Source: Bifidobacterium breve (GTDB lineage Bacteria; Actinomycetota; Acidimicrobiia; IMCC26256; PALSA-555). Taken from it: a stretch of 21,601 nucleotides of DNA. The stretch is taken from positions 1 to 21,601 of the forward strand of contig CAMDCC010000013.1 in assembly GCA_945889545.1 (NCBI GenBank), read 5' to 3'. The notes beneath the pieces are model-generated. The model did no database searches. It was not told the origin of the DNA and saw only the letters and a program-made list of their open reading frames with translations. The stretch's first letter is position 1. Every line of letters begins with the position of its first letter. Shown here piece by piece: positions 1 through 6,766 of this stretch. The position numbers and the translations under genes were made by a program.

Positions 1-1
1 G

Positions 2-967
2 CTCGAGCCGTTCGCGGCTCGGCTGCGCGAGGAAGGCGATGACGCCTGGCTCACCATCGCCGCCGAATACGACCAGTACGCCGTGCGTGAGTTCCTTGAG
101 CTGCGGAAGTGGTCGGAGGGCGCCATCGAGATGTTCGGTCTCCTGTTCAACCAGGAGGCGTTGATGAACTCGTCGTTCCTGGAGCTGCTCCGTGAAGAGC
201 TCGGTGGCTACTACAGCGACCTCGTGTATCTCGACGGTGGCACCGACAACCTGCCGCGCGCGTTTCTCCCCGAGCTGGCTGATCGCATCCGCTTCGGAGC
301 CAAGATGGTCGCGCTCGACCAGTCCGATCGCGACGTGACGGTCCATTACAAGACGAGCGCCGGCCGGTTCTCGGTGACGGGCGACTACGCGATCGTCACC
401 ACGCCGTTTCCGGTGCTTCGCCACGTCGAGGTGCTTACCCCGTTCTCCCGAGCGAAGCAGCGTGCCATCCGTCAGCTCCACTACGACGCATCGGCGAAGG
501 TGTTCCTCCAGTTCCGTCGCCGCTTCTGGGAAGACGACGACGGCATCACCGGCGGGGGAACGGTGACCGATCTCGCCGTCCGCAACGTGTACTACCCCGA
601 TCACGGCCGGGACACCGGCCGAGGCGTCATGCTCGCGAGCTACACGTGGGGTGAGGACGCACAGCGTTGGGGATCGCTGTCGGCCGAAGATCGAATCGTG
701 CAGGCGTTGGAAGACGTCACGCGCATCCACCCGCAAGCGGCCGAGGAGTTCGAGGTGGGCGCGTCCAAGATGTGGCACGACGACGAGTTCGCCGGTGGTG
801 CGTTCGCGCTCTTCGACCCTGGCCAGCAGACGCTCTTGTACGACGCGATCGTGGCCCCGGAGGGCCGCGTCCATTTCGCCGGTGAGCATGCATCGCTCGC
901 ACACGCCTGGATCCAAGGTGCGATCGAGTCGGGTGTGCGTGCCGCCGCCGAGGTGCACGACCGATGA
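2..967 (+). CDS. Flavin-containing amine oxidase family protein, 5' end missing
   Basis: The reading frame is open from base 2, so the N-terminus with the FAD-binding Rossmann motif lies outside the window and only the last ~321 residues are seen. The C-terminus carries the family signature GRVHFAGEHASLAHAWIQGAIESG, the segment that contacts the flavin in monoamine and L-amino-acid oxidases. Upstream, the stretch GGTDNLPRAFLPELADRIRFG matches the part of these enzymes that follows the substrate domain. Members oxidise an amine or amino acid with O2, giving imine and H2O2; the substrate cannot be read from sequence. The stop overlaps the start of the acyl-CoA ligase by 4 bp (ATGA), so the two are probably translated together, and the amine-derived acid may be the ligase substrate (inference). 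The protein could also be a related flavin desaturase or protoporphyrinogen-oxidase-like enzyme. Confidence 0.85.
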   Translation, partial: LEPFAARLREEGDDAWLTIAAEYDQYAVREFLELRKWSEGAIEMFGLLFNQEALMNSSFLELLREELGGYYSDLVYLDGGTDNLPRAFLPELADRIRFGAKMVALDQSDRDVTVHYKTSAGRFSVTGDYAIVTTPFPVLRHVEVLTPFSRAKQRAIRQLHYDASAKVFLQFRRRFWEDDDGITGGGTVTDLAVRNVYYPDHGRDTGRGVMLASYTWGEDAQRWGSLSAEDRIVQALEDVTRIHPQAAEEFEVGASKMWHDDEFAGGAFALFDPGQQTLLYDAIVAPEGRVHFAGEHASLAHAWIQGAIESGVRAAAEVHDR

Positions 968-2478
968 CTCGGGGGATGGCTACGTGGGCGCGGACCGAGC
1001 CCGATCGGCCCGCGATCTTCTGCGGCGATCGCACCCTCACCTACGGAGAGCTGCACGACCGGAGCACTCGTCTTGCGAACGCGATCGCCGCTCATGGGGT
1101 AGGGGACGGCGATCGGGTGGCGATCATGCTGCCGAACAGTGTGGAGTTCTTCGAGGCCTGGGCGGCCGCGAACAAGCTGAACGCGTCGGTGGTACTCGTG
1201 AACTGGCATCTCAAGACCGAGGAGCTCGCGTACATCCTCGCCGACTCCGGTGCACGGCTGCTCGTGGCGCATGCAGATCTGGAGGAGCATTTCGCGCCGG
1301 CGCTCGAAGAGACCGGTGCCGCAGTTCTCGTGGTCGGCGATGCCGGTGAGCGCGGCTACGAGCCTGCGATCGCCGCGGCATCGGACGGCCCGCCGCCGGT
1401 CGACCTGGAAGCGCTCACGGCACCGGTGTTCTACACGTCGGGGACAACCGGGCGTCCGAAGGGCGTGATCCACGGCAAGCCCGACCCGGGCGCGGCGAGC
1501 CGGAACATGGAAGGCCAGCTCGCGTTGTGGAGCTGGACCGAGAACGACGTGTACATCCTCTCGGGTCCCGCGTATCACGCAGGTCCGGGGGGCTGGGCCA
1601 TGGCGGCGCTCTACGTGGGCGCGCCGATGGTGATCCTCGAGATGTTCGACGCGAGTGAGTGGTTGCGGCTGGTCGAGCAACACGGCGTCACGTGCAGCTT
1701 CGTCGTGCCCGCGCACTTCATCCGCATCTTGGAGGTGCCAGAAGCCGAATTCGGGGGGCGTGACCTGTCGTCGCTGCGGCTTCTCGTGCACGCGGGTGCG
1801 CCGTGCCCGATCCCCGTGAAGCGCCGGATCATCGAGGCGCTGCCGTGCGAGATCTCCGAGGTGTACGGCGCGAGCGAAGGCGGCGCCACCCGCATCAACT
1901 CGGCGGAGTGGCTGGAGCACCCGGGCAGCGTCGGCACGCCATGGCCCGGCGTGGAGGTGCACATCCTCGACGAATCTGGCAATCCCGTTCCTACTGGGAC
2001 TGACGGCATCGTCTACGTCCACCCGCCGGGCGACACTCGCTTCGAGTACCACGACGACCCGGAGAAGACGGCGGAAGCGTGGCGCGAAGAGGGGTTCACG
2101 GTGGGCGACGTCGGCCATCTCGACGCCGACGGCTACCTCTTCCTCACCGACCGCGCGTCCGACATGGTGATCCGTGGCGGGGTCAACGTGTACCCGCGAG
2201 AGATCGAAGAGGCGCTGCACATGCACCCGGCGGTCGTGGACTGCGCGGTGTTCGGTGTGCCCGACGATCGGCTTGGCGAGCAGCTCCACGCGGTGGTGGA
2301 GGCACGGACCGCGGTGACGCCCGACGAGCTGCGTGACCACTGCCGCGAGCATCTCGCCGACTTCAAGGTGCCAGCCGCGTTCGAGCTCGTCGACGAGCTC
2401 CCGCGTCAACCGAACGGCAAGGTGCTCAAACGCGTGTTGCGTGACCAGCACTGGGCTGGCCGCGCAACCCGCATCTGA
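964..2478 (+). CDS. AMP-forming acyl-CoA synthetase (FadD-like)
   Basis: A 504-residue member of the ANL superfamily, which activates a carboxylic acid to acyl-AMP and then acyl-CoA. The P-loop YTSGTTGRPKG is at residues 157-167 and the A5 motif VYGASEGG at about 300-307. The A7/A8 hinge region (GDVGHLDADGYLFLTDRASDMVIRGGVNVYPREIE) spans 381-415. The C-terminal PNGKVLKR (483-490) contains the lysine used for adenylation (K486). Length and domain order are normal. The ATG overlaps the amine oxidase stop by 4 bp, and GAGGTG lies about 8 bases upstream as a ribosome site. It faces the large beta-oxidation array across the small XRE operon and could feed it, but this is inference. The acyl chain preferred is unknown; FadD13/FadD17-type or aryl-CoA ligase roles are equally possible. 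Confidence 0.92.
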   Translation: MTRGMATWARTEPDRPAIFCGDRTLTYGELHDRSTRLANAIAAHGVGDGDRVAIMLPNSVEFFEAWAAANKLNASVVLVNWHLKTEELAYILADSGARLLVAHADLEEHFAPALEETGAAVLVVGDAGERGYEPAIAAASDGPPPVDLEALTAPVFYTSGTTGRPKGVIHGKPDPGAASRNMEGQLALWSWTENDVYILSGPAYHAGPGGWAMAALYVGAPMVILEMFDASEWLRLVEQHGVTCSFVVPAHFIRILEVPEAEFGGRDLSSLRLLVHAGAPCPIPVKRRIIEALPCEISEVYGASEGGATRINSAEWLEHPGSVGTPWPGVEVHILDESGNPVPTGTDGIVYVHPPGDTRFEYHDDPEKTAEAWREEGFTVGDVGHLDADGYLFLTDRASDMVIRGGVNVYPREIEEALHMHPAVVDCAVFGVPDDRLGEQLHAVVEARTAVTPDELRDHCREHLADFKVPAAFELVDELPRQPNGKVLKRVLRDQHWAGRATRI

Positions 2479-2486
2479 GCGAATGT

Positions 2487-2517
2487 GGAGAGGCCGGCGT
2501 TACAGAGCCGGCTCTCC
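2487..2517. terminator. Hairpin between convergent genes, probable bidirectional terminator
   Basis: GGAGAG(G)CCGGC and GCCGGCTCTCC form an 11-bp stem with one bulged G and an 8-base loop. It lies 8 bases past the ligase stop, and the stop codon of the convergent VOC fragment falls in its loop. No U-tract follows, as is common for actinobacterial terminators. Function is inferred from position. Confidence 0.5.
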
Positions 2518-2682
2518 GTCCGTCTTGATCACGGCGAACACCGCGCCCTGGCCGTCGCGGCCAACGTCGTAGTCGGTCCAACCGAGGACCGCTGTGTAGA
2601 ACTTCATCGCATCTTCGCGATCGGTGGTGGACAGATCGATCCAACACGGGGTGCCGGGCGTGTACTCGGTCACCGTGGGCAT
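2500..2682 (-). pseudogene. Truncated VOC/glyoxalase-fold protein (60 residues)
   Basis: The product MPTVTEYTPGTPCWIDLSTT... followed by DAMKFYTAVLGW and AVFAVIKTDGEPAL matches the first half-domain of VOC-family proteins, in which PGTPxWxDL and FYxxxxGW are typical. Family members are roughly 120 residues (one full domain) to 260 (two); here a TAA ends the frame after residue 60. The sequence beyond it does not continue the fold before the acyl-CoA ligase gene begins. The metal-binding and dimer-forming remainder is therefore missing. The ATG overlaps the nucleotidyltransferase stop (TGATG) and has a good AGGAG site about 8 bases upstream, so the short peptide may still be made. I read it as a remnant of a longer gene cut off by rearrangement; a retained small protein is the alternative. 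Confidence 0.6.
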
Positions 2683-3215
2683 CAGCGCTTCTCCTCGGGG
2701 CGTTCCGATTGAGCCTCGAGCGCGGCGATCTCGTCGGCGAGGGCTCGAAGTACCGGGAGCGTAGCCCTGTCTTTTGGGCGGTTCGCCAGCGCCTTCGAAT
2801 GGATGACGTCATCGAGCGCGGCAACCTTGACGGCGACTCCCGCTACTGGCATCTCGACGGCTCGGCTTTCGATGTCGGCGTAGCTCTGGAAACCAGCGGG
2901 CTCGAACGAGATATCGAAGTGTCCGAACTCGGTGACGAGGTTGACCATCTTCATACGGGCGAGGAACTGTCCGTCTGAGCTGAAAGCAAAGCCGTCTGGG
3001 TCGCTGCTGGTCCGAATGCGTGCGCCCATGTCTCGGAGTGCGGCGGCGAGTCGGTCGAGGTTCGCGGGCGAAGAGTCGGGGCACACGTCGACGTCGCTCG
3101 TGATGGTTGGCGATCCGTGCATGATCGCGGCGAGGCCGCCAATCACGACGAAGTCGACCCGGTGCTCCGCGAGGGTCGCGAGGATCTCAGCGGGCTTGAG
3201 CTCAGGTGCTGCCAT
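2682..3215 (-). CDS. MNT/AbiEii-like nucleotidyltransferase-fold protein, possible toxin
   Basis: A 177-residue protein. VDFVVIGGLAAIMHGSPTITSDVDV (about residues 20-44) has the GG...HG...T.D.D layout of minimal nucleotidyltransferases, with likely metal-binding D41 and D43. A third acidic position may be in HFDISFEP. A GTG further upstream (3242) is open, but the ATG at 3215 is preferred. It follows the XRE gene stop by 4 bases and has GAGGGA about 10 bases upstream. Proteins of this type transfer NMP groups to proteins or tRNA, and several act as toxins or antitoxins (AbiEii, MenT, HEPN/MNT systems). Pairing with an upstream XRE regulator suggests a toxin-antitoxin role, which is inference. 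Housekeeping NTases of unknown target are also common in actinobacteria. Confidence 0.75.
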   Translation of the reverse strand: MAAPELKPAEILATLAEHRVDFVVIGGLAAIMHGSPTITSDVDVCPDSSPANLDRLAAALRDMGARIRTSSDPDGFAFSSDGQFLARMKMVNLVTEFGHFDISFEPAGFQSYADIESRAVEMPVAGVAVKVAALDDVIHSKALANRPKDRATLPVLRALADEIAALEAQSERPEEKR

Positions 3216-3219
3216 CGCT

Positions 3220-3585
3220 TCAGTTCCCTCGTTGGGCCACACCGAGAAGCGCAGTCACGTTGCGAACGGTGGCGAGGCGTGTGTCCGGAGTCTGTGACAG
3301 CGTGCCCACGATCTGACTCCGGTCAACGTCGTCATGTCGCCGGAACACGAGGTCGGCTTCGAAGCCACACGCGGTGAGGATGCGCGCCAGCGTGTCGACG
3401 CGGGGGATGTCGTGTCCCCGCTCCCACGCCGAGACCGCGGATTGGGTTGTCCCGAGACGTTCAGCGAGTGCGGCCTGGGTGAGATCGGCTCGGCGGCGCA
3501 CCTCGGCGACCAACGCGCCGACGTCGAGTCGGCTCAGGGTCTGCCGCCTGGGGCGATCGTCACGGGGAGGCGGAAGCTCGTTCAC
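3220..3585 (-). CDS. XRE-family helix-turn-helix regulator, probable antitoxin/autorepressor
   Basis: A 121-residue protein with a Cro/C1-type HTH at about residues 24-78: VAEVRRRADLTQAALAERLGTTQSAVSAWERGHDIPRVDTLARILTACG. TQAALAERLGTTQSAVSAWERG is the classic helix 2-turn-helix 3 plus ExG pattern. The C-terminal ~40 residues are unassigned and could contact the neighbouring nucleotidyltransferase. The GTG start at 3585 is favoured because a TACACT -10 box ends 7 bases before it, as expected for leaderless mRNA. A perfect inverted repeat overlapping the -35 region makes autoregulation likely. The stop is 4 bases from the next gene's ATG, so the two are co-transcribed. Confidence 0.85.
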   Translation of the reverse strand: MNELPPPRDDRPRRQTLSRLDVGALVAEVRRRADLTQAALAERLGTTQSAVSAWERGHDIPRVDTLARILTACGFEADLVFRRHDDVDRSQIVGTLSQTPDTRLATVRNVTALLGVAQRGN

Positions 3586-3592
3586 GCTTCAT

Positions 3593-3622
3593 AGTGTAAC
3601 TCCGATAGTGATATAGGAACAA
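3593..3622 (-). promoter_or_regulatory. Probable leaderless promoter of the XRE-NTase operon
   Basis: On the - strand, TTGTTC (3622-3617) and TACACT (3598-3593) are separated by 18 bases. The -10 box ends 7 bases before the GTG start at 3585, so transcription would begin at or next to the start codon. The region is much more A+T-rich than its surroundings. It is predicted from sequence alone. Confidence 0.5.
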
Positions 3623-3631
3623 CCCTATATC
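3610..3631. repeat. Perfect inverted repeat GATATAGG-6-CCTATATC, candidate operator
   Basis: Two perfect 8-base arms (3610-3617 and 3624-3631) flank AACAAC. The repeat overlaps the predicted -35 box of the XRE operon and the TAG stop of the upstream acyl-CoA dehydrogenase gene. Size and position suit an XRE dimer operator (inference). It could also end transcription from the upstream array, although the stem is A+T-rich and weak. Confidence 0.5.
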
Positions 3632-4629
3632 GGCATCAGGAGGTCGGCGAGGCGGTCGTGGTGCCAGGAGGTGGTGCCGAGCCAGTACTCGGAGCCAATG
3701 GCACGACGGAGATAGAGGTGGAGGTCGTGCTCCCACGTGTACCCGATGCCGCCGTGGATCTGGATCGAGTCCTTGGCCGAGCGGGTGGCCGCGTTGCCGG
3801 CGGCGGCCTTGGCCACGTGCACGGCGCGGAAGCGCTCGTCGTCGTTGGCGTCGAGCGTCATGGCCGCGTACTGGGCTGCTGCGGTGGCGCGCTCTACGGC
3901 GAGTGAGCACTCGGCGAGCCGGTGTTGGATGGCCTGGAACGAGCCGATCGGCACGTCGAACTGGATGCGCTCCTTGGCGTAGGCCAGGGCCATGTCGAAC
4001 AGGCGGCGTGATGTTCCCACCATCTCGGCGGCGAGCGCGGCCATGGCGCGTGCCGTGAGGTTGGCGAACGCGGCCGGGTCGAGCTCGATCGCGGGCGCGC
4101 CGGCGACCGCGGCAGTGTCAACCTCGAAGAAACGTCGCGAGAAATCGACCGTACGCGTCTGGCGGGTAGATACATCGGCTGACGGCACGACGCGTACCCG
4201 CGCGCTGGCATCGACGACGGCGATCCAGTCGACGCGGTCGGCCTCGGGCACGAACGTCTTCACCAACTCGTCGTTGAGCATCCAATGTCCATCAGCGCCG
4301 GCGACCGCGACCGTGCCGGTCGTATCTCCCGCGAGCACCGCAGAGAGGAGCTCGTGGTCGATGGCGGCAAGCAGGGGAGCGAACAACGCGGTAGTGGCGA
4401 AGAACGGGCCTGGTGCTGCCGCGTACCCCGTCTCCTCGACGAAGAGACACAAGTCGGTACACGGACCGTCGCCGAGCGCAGCAAAGTCTTTGAGCTGTGA
4501 CCACAACGGGAGCGCGACCGTGGGATCGTCCACATGCTCGCGCACGAGGATCGGCGGGCACTCCTTGGCAAGCAACGCGCGCGCGGTGTCGCGCAGCATC
4601 ACCTGCTCGTCGGTCAAACCGAAGTTCAT
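3625..4629 (-). CDS. Acyl-CoA dehydrogenase, small non-catalytic-type subunit (FadE-like)
   Basis: A 334-residue acyl-CoA dehydrogenase-fold protein: N-terminal helical part (MNFGLTDEQVMLRDTARALLAKE), middle beta part, and a C-terminal helical part with RIQFDVPIGSFQAIQHRLAE (221-240) and QIHGGIGYTWEHDLHLYLRR (290-309). It lacks the Glu at the isovaleryl-CoA-dehydrogenase-type position (LTARAM near 191-196). It also ends without the usual YEGT base motif, so no obvious catalytic base is present. In mycobacterial steroid-side-chain ACADs such as FadE26/FadE27 and FadE28/FadE29, one subunit of an alpha2beta2 enzyme has lost catalysis in the same way. The ATG overlaps the stop of the larger ACAD by 4 bp (ATGA), which supports a heteromeric complex. 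It is the last gene of the long - strand array. Confidence 0.85.
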   Translation of the reverse strand: MNFGLTDEQVMLRDTARALLAKECPPILVREHVDDPTVALPLWSQLKDFAALGDGPCTDLCLFVEETGYAAAPGPFFATTALFAPLLAAIDHELLSAVLAGDTTGTVAVAGADGHWMLNDELVKTFVPEADRVDWIAVVDASARVRVVPSADVSTRQTRTVDFSRRFFEVDTAAVAGAPAIELDPAAFANLTARAMAALAAEMVGTSRRLFDMALAYAKERIQFDVPIGSFQAIQHRLAECSLAVERATAAAQYAAMTLDANDDERFRAVHVAKAAAGNAATRSAKDSIQIHGGIGYTWEHDLHLYLRRAIGSEYWLGTTSWHHDRLADLLMPI

Positions 4630-5810
4630 GATCTCGGGAGTCCGAGGACGCGCTGGGCGATGATGTTGCGCTGGATCTCCGACGAACCGCCCGCGATCGT
4701 GTTGGCAAAGCTCAAGAAGAAGTAGTTCACCCAGCGACCGCTCTCCTCGCCGCGCTCAGGATCCATGACGGCTCCGTACGCGCCCTGGAGCTCCATCCCG
4801 TACTCGCTTGCTGCCTTGCCGATCTCCGACGTGGCCATCTTCATGTACGAGTGCTCGGGTGCTGAGGAACCTTGGGCAAACGACGAGAAGCCCTTATGGC
4901 CGAGCGCACGTAACGACGACGCTTGCTCGTAGAAGGTTGCGATGTCGCGGCGCACGCCCGCGTCGCGGCTGCGGCCACACCGCTCGGCAACGCCAATCAG
5001 GCTCTGCACGGTCGCATCGAGTCGACAGACACCCTCGACCCACAGTCCCGCGCGCTCGTGAGCGAGTGAGCCCTGGGTGATGCGCCAGCCGTCGTTGAGC
5101 CCGCCAACCAGGTTCTCGACCGGCACCTCCACATCGGTGAAGAACACCTCGGCGAAGCCGGCGGAGCGGCTGAGGTGACGCAGCGGACGCACTTCGATGC
5201 CCGGTGTGTCCATGTCGACGATCAGGAGGCTGATGCCCTTGTGCTTGGGGACGTCGGGATCCGTGCGCACATACACAAAGCACTTCTGCGCCACGCTGGC
5301 ATAGCTCGTCCAAACCTTTTGACCGTTCACGATGAACCGATCGCCGTCGAGCACCGCGCGTGTCTGTAACCCCGCGAGATCTGACCCGGCGTTTGGTTCA
5401 CTCATTCCGATGCACCAGATTGTGTCGCCGCGAACCGCGGCGGGAACGAGATTCTTCTGTTCCTCGTTGCCGAACTCGAGCAGGCTCGGCGCCACGATCC
5501 CGTAGCCGGGGTAGTGGAACGAGCGGATCACACGCCGACTCGCCAGCTCTTCCAGGTACACGAGTGTCTGGACGAGCGTGCAGTTCCTACCGCCGAGCTC
5601 GGGCGGGTAACCCGGAATCATCCAGCCGTGGTCGAACAGCGTGGCCTGCCATTGGCGGGCCCACTCGGGAACGATGTCGGTGCCGTCTTCGCCCTCGCCT
5701 TCGCCCGCGTAGTCGTAGCCGCGCTCGAACTCCGGCGGTACGTGCTCGTCGAGGAACGCGCAGAGCTCCTCGCGGAACGCGACTTCTTCAGGCCCCCAAC
5801 TGAGGTGCAT
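4626..5810 (-). CDS. Acyl-CoA dehydrogenase, catalytic-type subunit (FadE-like)
   Basis: A 394-residue FAD enzyme that forms an alpha,beta-double bond in an acyl-CoA. Family motifs visible are IWCIGMSEPNAGSDLAGLQT (131-150), VNGQKVWTSYA (161-171) and the C-terminal IAGGSSEIQRNIIAQRVLGLPRS. The YEGT motif that carries the base in short- and medium-chain enzymes reads AGGS here. Instead E252 in LAHERAG sits where isovaleryl-CoA dehydrogenase has its catalytic Glu, as in FadE26-like subunits. An acidic insert (GYDYAGEGEGEDGTD, 31-45) near the N-terminus is typical of this FadE subgroup. It starts 16 bases after the SDR stop without a clear ribosome site and overlaps the small ACAD gene. The likely substrate is a bulky or branched acyl-CoA rather than a plain fatty acid (inference). 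Confidence 0.9.
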   Translation of the reverse strand: MHLSWGPEEVAFREELCAFLDEHVPPEFERGYDYAGEGEGEDGTDIVPEWARQWQATLFDHGWMIPGYPPELGGRNCTLVQTLVYLEELASRRVIRSFHYPGYGIVAPSLLEFGNEEQKNLVPAAVRGDTIWCIGMSEPNAGSDLAGLQTRAVLDGDRFIVNGQKVWTSYASVAQKCFVYVRTDPDVPKHKGISLLIVDMDTPGIEVRPLRHLSRSAGFAEVFFTDVEVPVENLVGGLNDGWRITQGSLAHERAGLWVEGVCRLDATVQSLIGVAERCGRSRDAGVRRDIATFYEQASSLRALGHKGFSSFAQGSSAPEHSYMKMATSEIGKAASEYGMELQGAYGAVMDPERGEESGRWVNYFFLSFANTIAGGSSEIQRNIIAQRVLGLPRS

Positions 5811-5826
5811 GTGCGATCGCGGCGAT

Positions 5827-6729
5827 CTAGATGGGAAGGAGGAAGGGCGGCACGCCGGGGTCGCTGTTGGCGAAGAGGTCCTTCTTCACCGCGTCGATCG
5901 ATTCGATCGTCCACGATCCGTCGCTCTTCACGTCGGACGCCGGGTTCCAGCCCCGAACGATCTGGAGCAACCCGCCCTGGATCTTGAGCACTTGACCGTT
6001 GACGCCCGCAGAGAGGTCGGACGCCAGCCAGCCGACGCCTGCTGCGACGTTGGCCGGGTCGAGCGCGGCCTTCATCTTCTCGTCGACCCCGCCCATGAGG
6101 TCGTCGGTGAGGCGGGTGAGCGCGACCGGAGCGATGGCGTTGGATCGCACACCGAAGCGGTCGAGCTCGCGTGCGAGCACGATGGTCATGGCGGCGATCC
6201 CGGCCTTGGCCGCGGCGTAGTTGAGCTGACCGGCGTTGCCGTAGAGGCCGGCTTCCGACGAGGTGTTCACGATCTTGGCGTTCACTGATTCGCCGGTGTC
6301 CTTGCTCTTCTGACGCCAGTACGCGGCGGCGAAACGGCTCGGAACGAAGTGGCCCTTGAGGTGCACTTGGATGACCGCGTCCCACTCTTCCTCGGTCATG
6401 TTGAAGCTCATCTTGTCGCGCAGGATTCCGGCGTTGTTCACGAGGATGTCGAGCCCGCCAAACTCCTCGACGGCTTGGTTCACGAACGCTTCGCCACCCT
6501 TCCAGGTGGAGATGTCGTCGTAGTTGGCGACGGCTTTGCCGCCAGCCGCCACGATCTCGTCGACAACTTCCTGCGCGGGGGCCTTGTCAGACCCTTCACC
6601 CGTGCTCGCGCCGCCCACGTCGTTGACCACCACGGATGCACCTTCGCGAGCCATCAACATGGCCTCTTCGCGTCCAATGCCCCGGCCCGCACCGGTGACG
6701 ATCGCAACCTTGCCGTCGAACAGTCCCAT
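5827..6729 (-). CDS. HSD17B4-like short-chain dehydrogenase (3-hydroxyacyl-CoA dehydrogenase-like)
   Basis: A 300-residue SDR. GAGRGIG (13-19) binds the cofactor and NNAG is at 98-101. Catalytic serine is at 157-158 (NTSSEAG), with Y171 and K175 in YAAAK. The stretch REEAMLMAREGASVVVNDVGGA is characteristic of the SDR domain of peroxisomal multifunctional enzyme 2/17-beta-HSD4 and of mycobacterial relatives in cholesterol catabolism, which oxidise (R)-3-hydroxyacyl-CoA. Beyond residue 245 there is an extension (QGGLLQIVRGWNPASDV...) as in those proteins. A GAGGA ribosome site is 5 bases before the ATG. It begins 34 bases after the second PP-loop gene and runs into the two ACAD genes, consistent with one beta-oxidation operon. 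Confidence 0.9.
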   Translation of the reverse strand: MGLFDGKVAIVTGAGRGIGREEAMLMAREGASVVVNDVGGASTGEGSDKAPAQEVVDEIVAAGGKAVANYDDISTWKGGEAFVNQAVEEFGGLDILVNNAGILRDKMSFNMTEEEWDAVIQVHLKGHFVPSRFAAAYWRQKSKDTGESVNAKIVNTSSEAGLYGNAGQLNYAAAKAGIAAMTIVLARELDRFGVRSNAIAPVALTRLTDDLMGGVDEKMKAALDPANVAAGVGWLASDLSAGVNGQVLKIQGGLLQIVRGWNPASDVKSDGSWTIESIDAVKKDLFANSDPGVPPFLLPI

Positions 6730-6752
6730 CGTTCCTCACTCGCTCGTTGACC

Positions 6753-6766
6753 TGACGTGGACGTCA
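6753..6766. repeat. Short inverted repeat TGACGT-GG-ACGTCA
   Basis: Perfect 6-base arms around GG, lying across the stop of the second PP-loop gene and 23 bases before the SDR start. It could be an operator for an internal promoter. A palindrome this short can also arise by chance. Confidence 0.3.

Noticed and set aside
640..2451. 603-codon open frame on the - strand opposite the acyl-CoA ligase
   Set aside because: It is antisense to a clear ANL-family gene, has Arg/His-rich low-complexity composition and no recognisable domain; a G+C-bias shadow.
5808..5822. GCGATCGC-containing stretch as a regulatory repeat
   Set aside because: Short self-complementary sequence of the kind frequent in G+C-rich DNA; a single copy in a 16-base gap gives no support for function.
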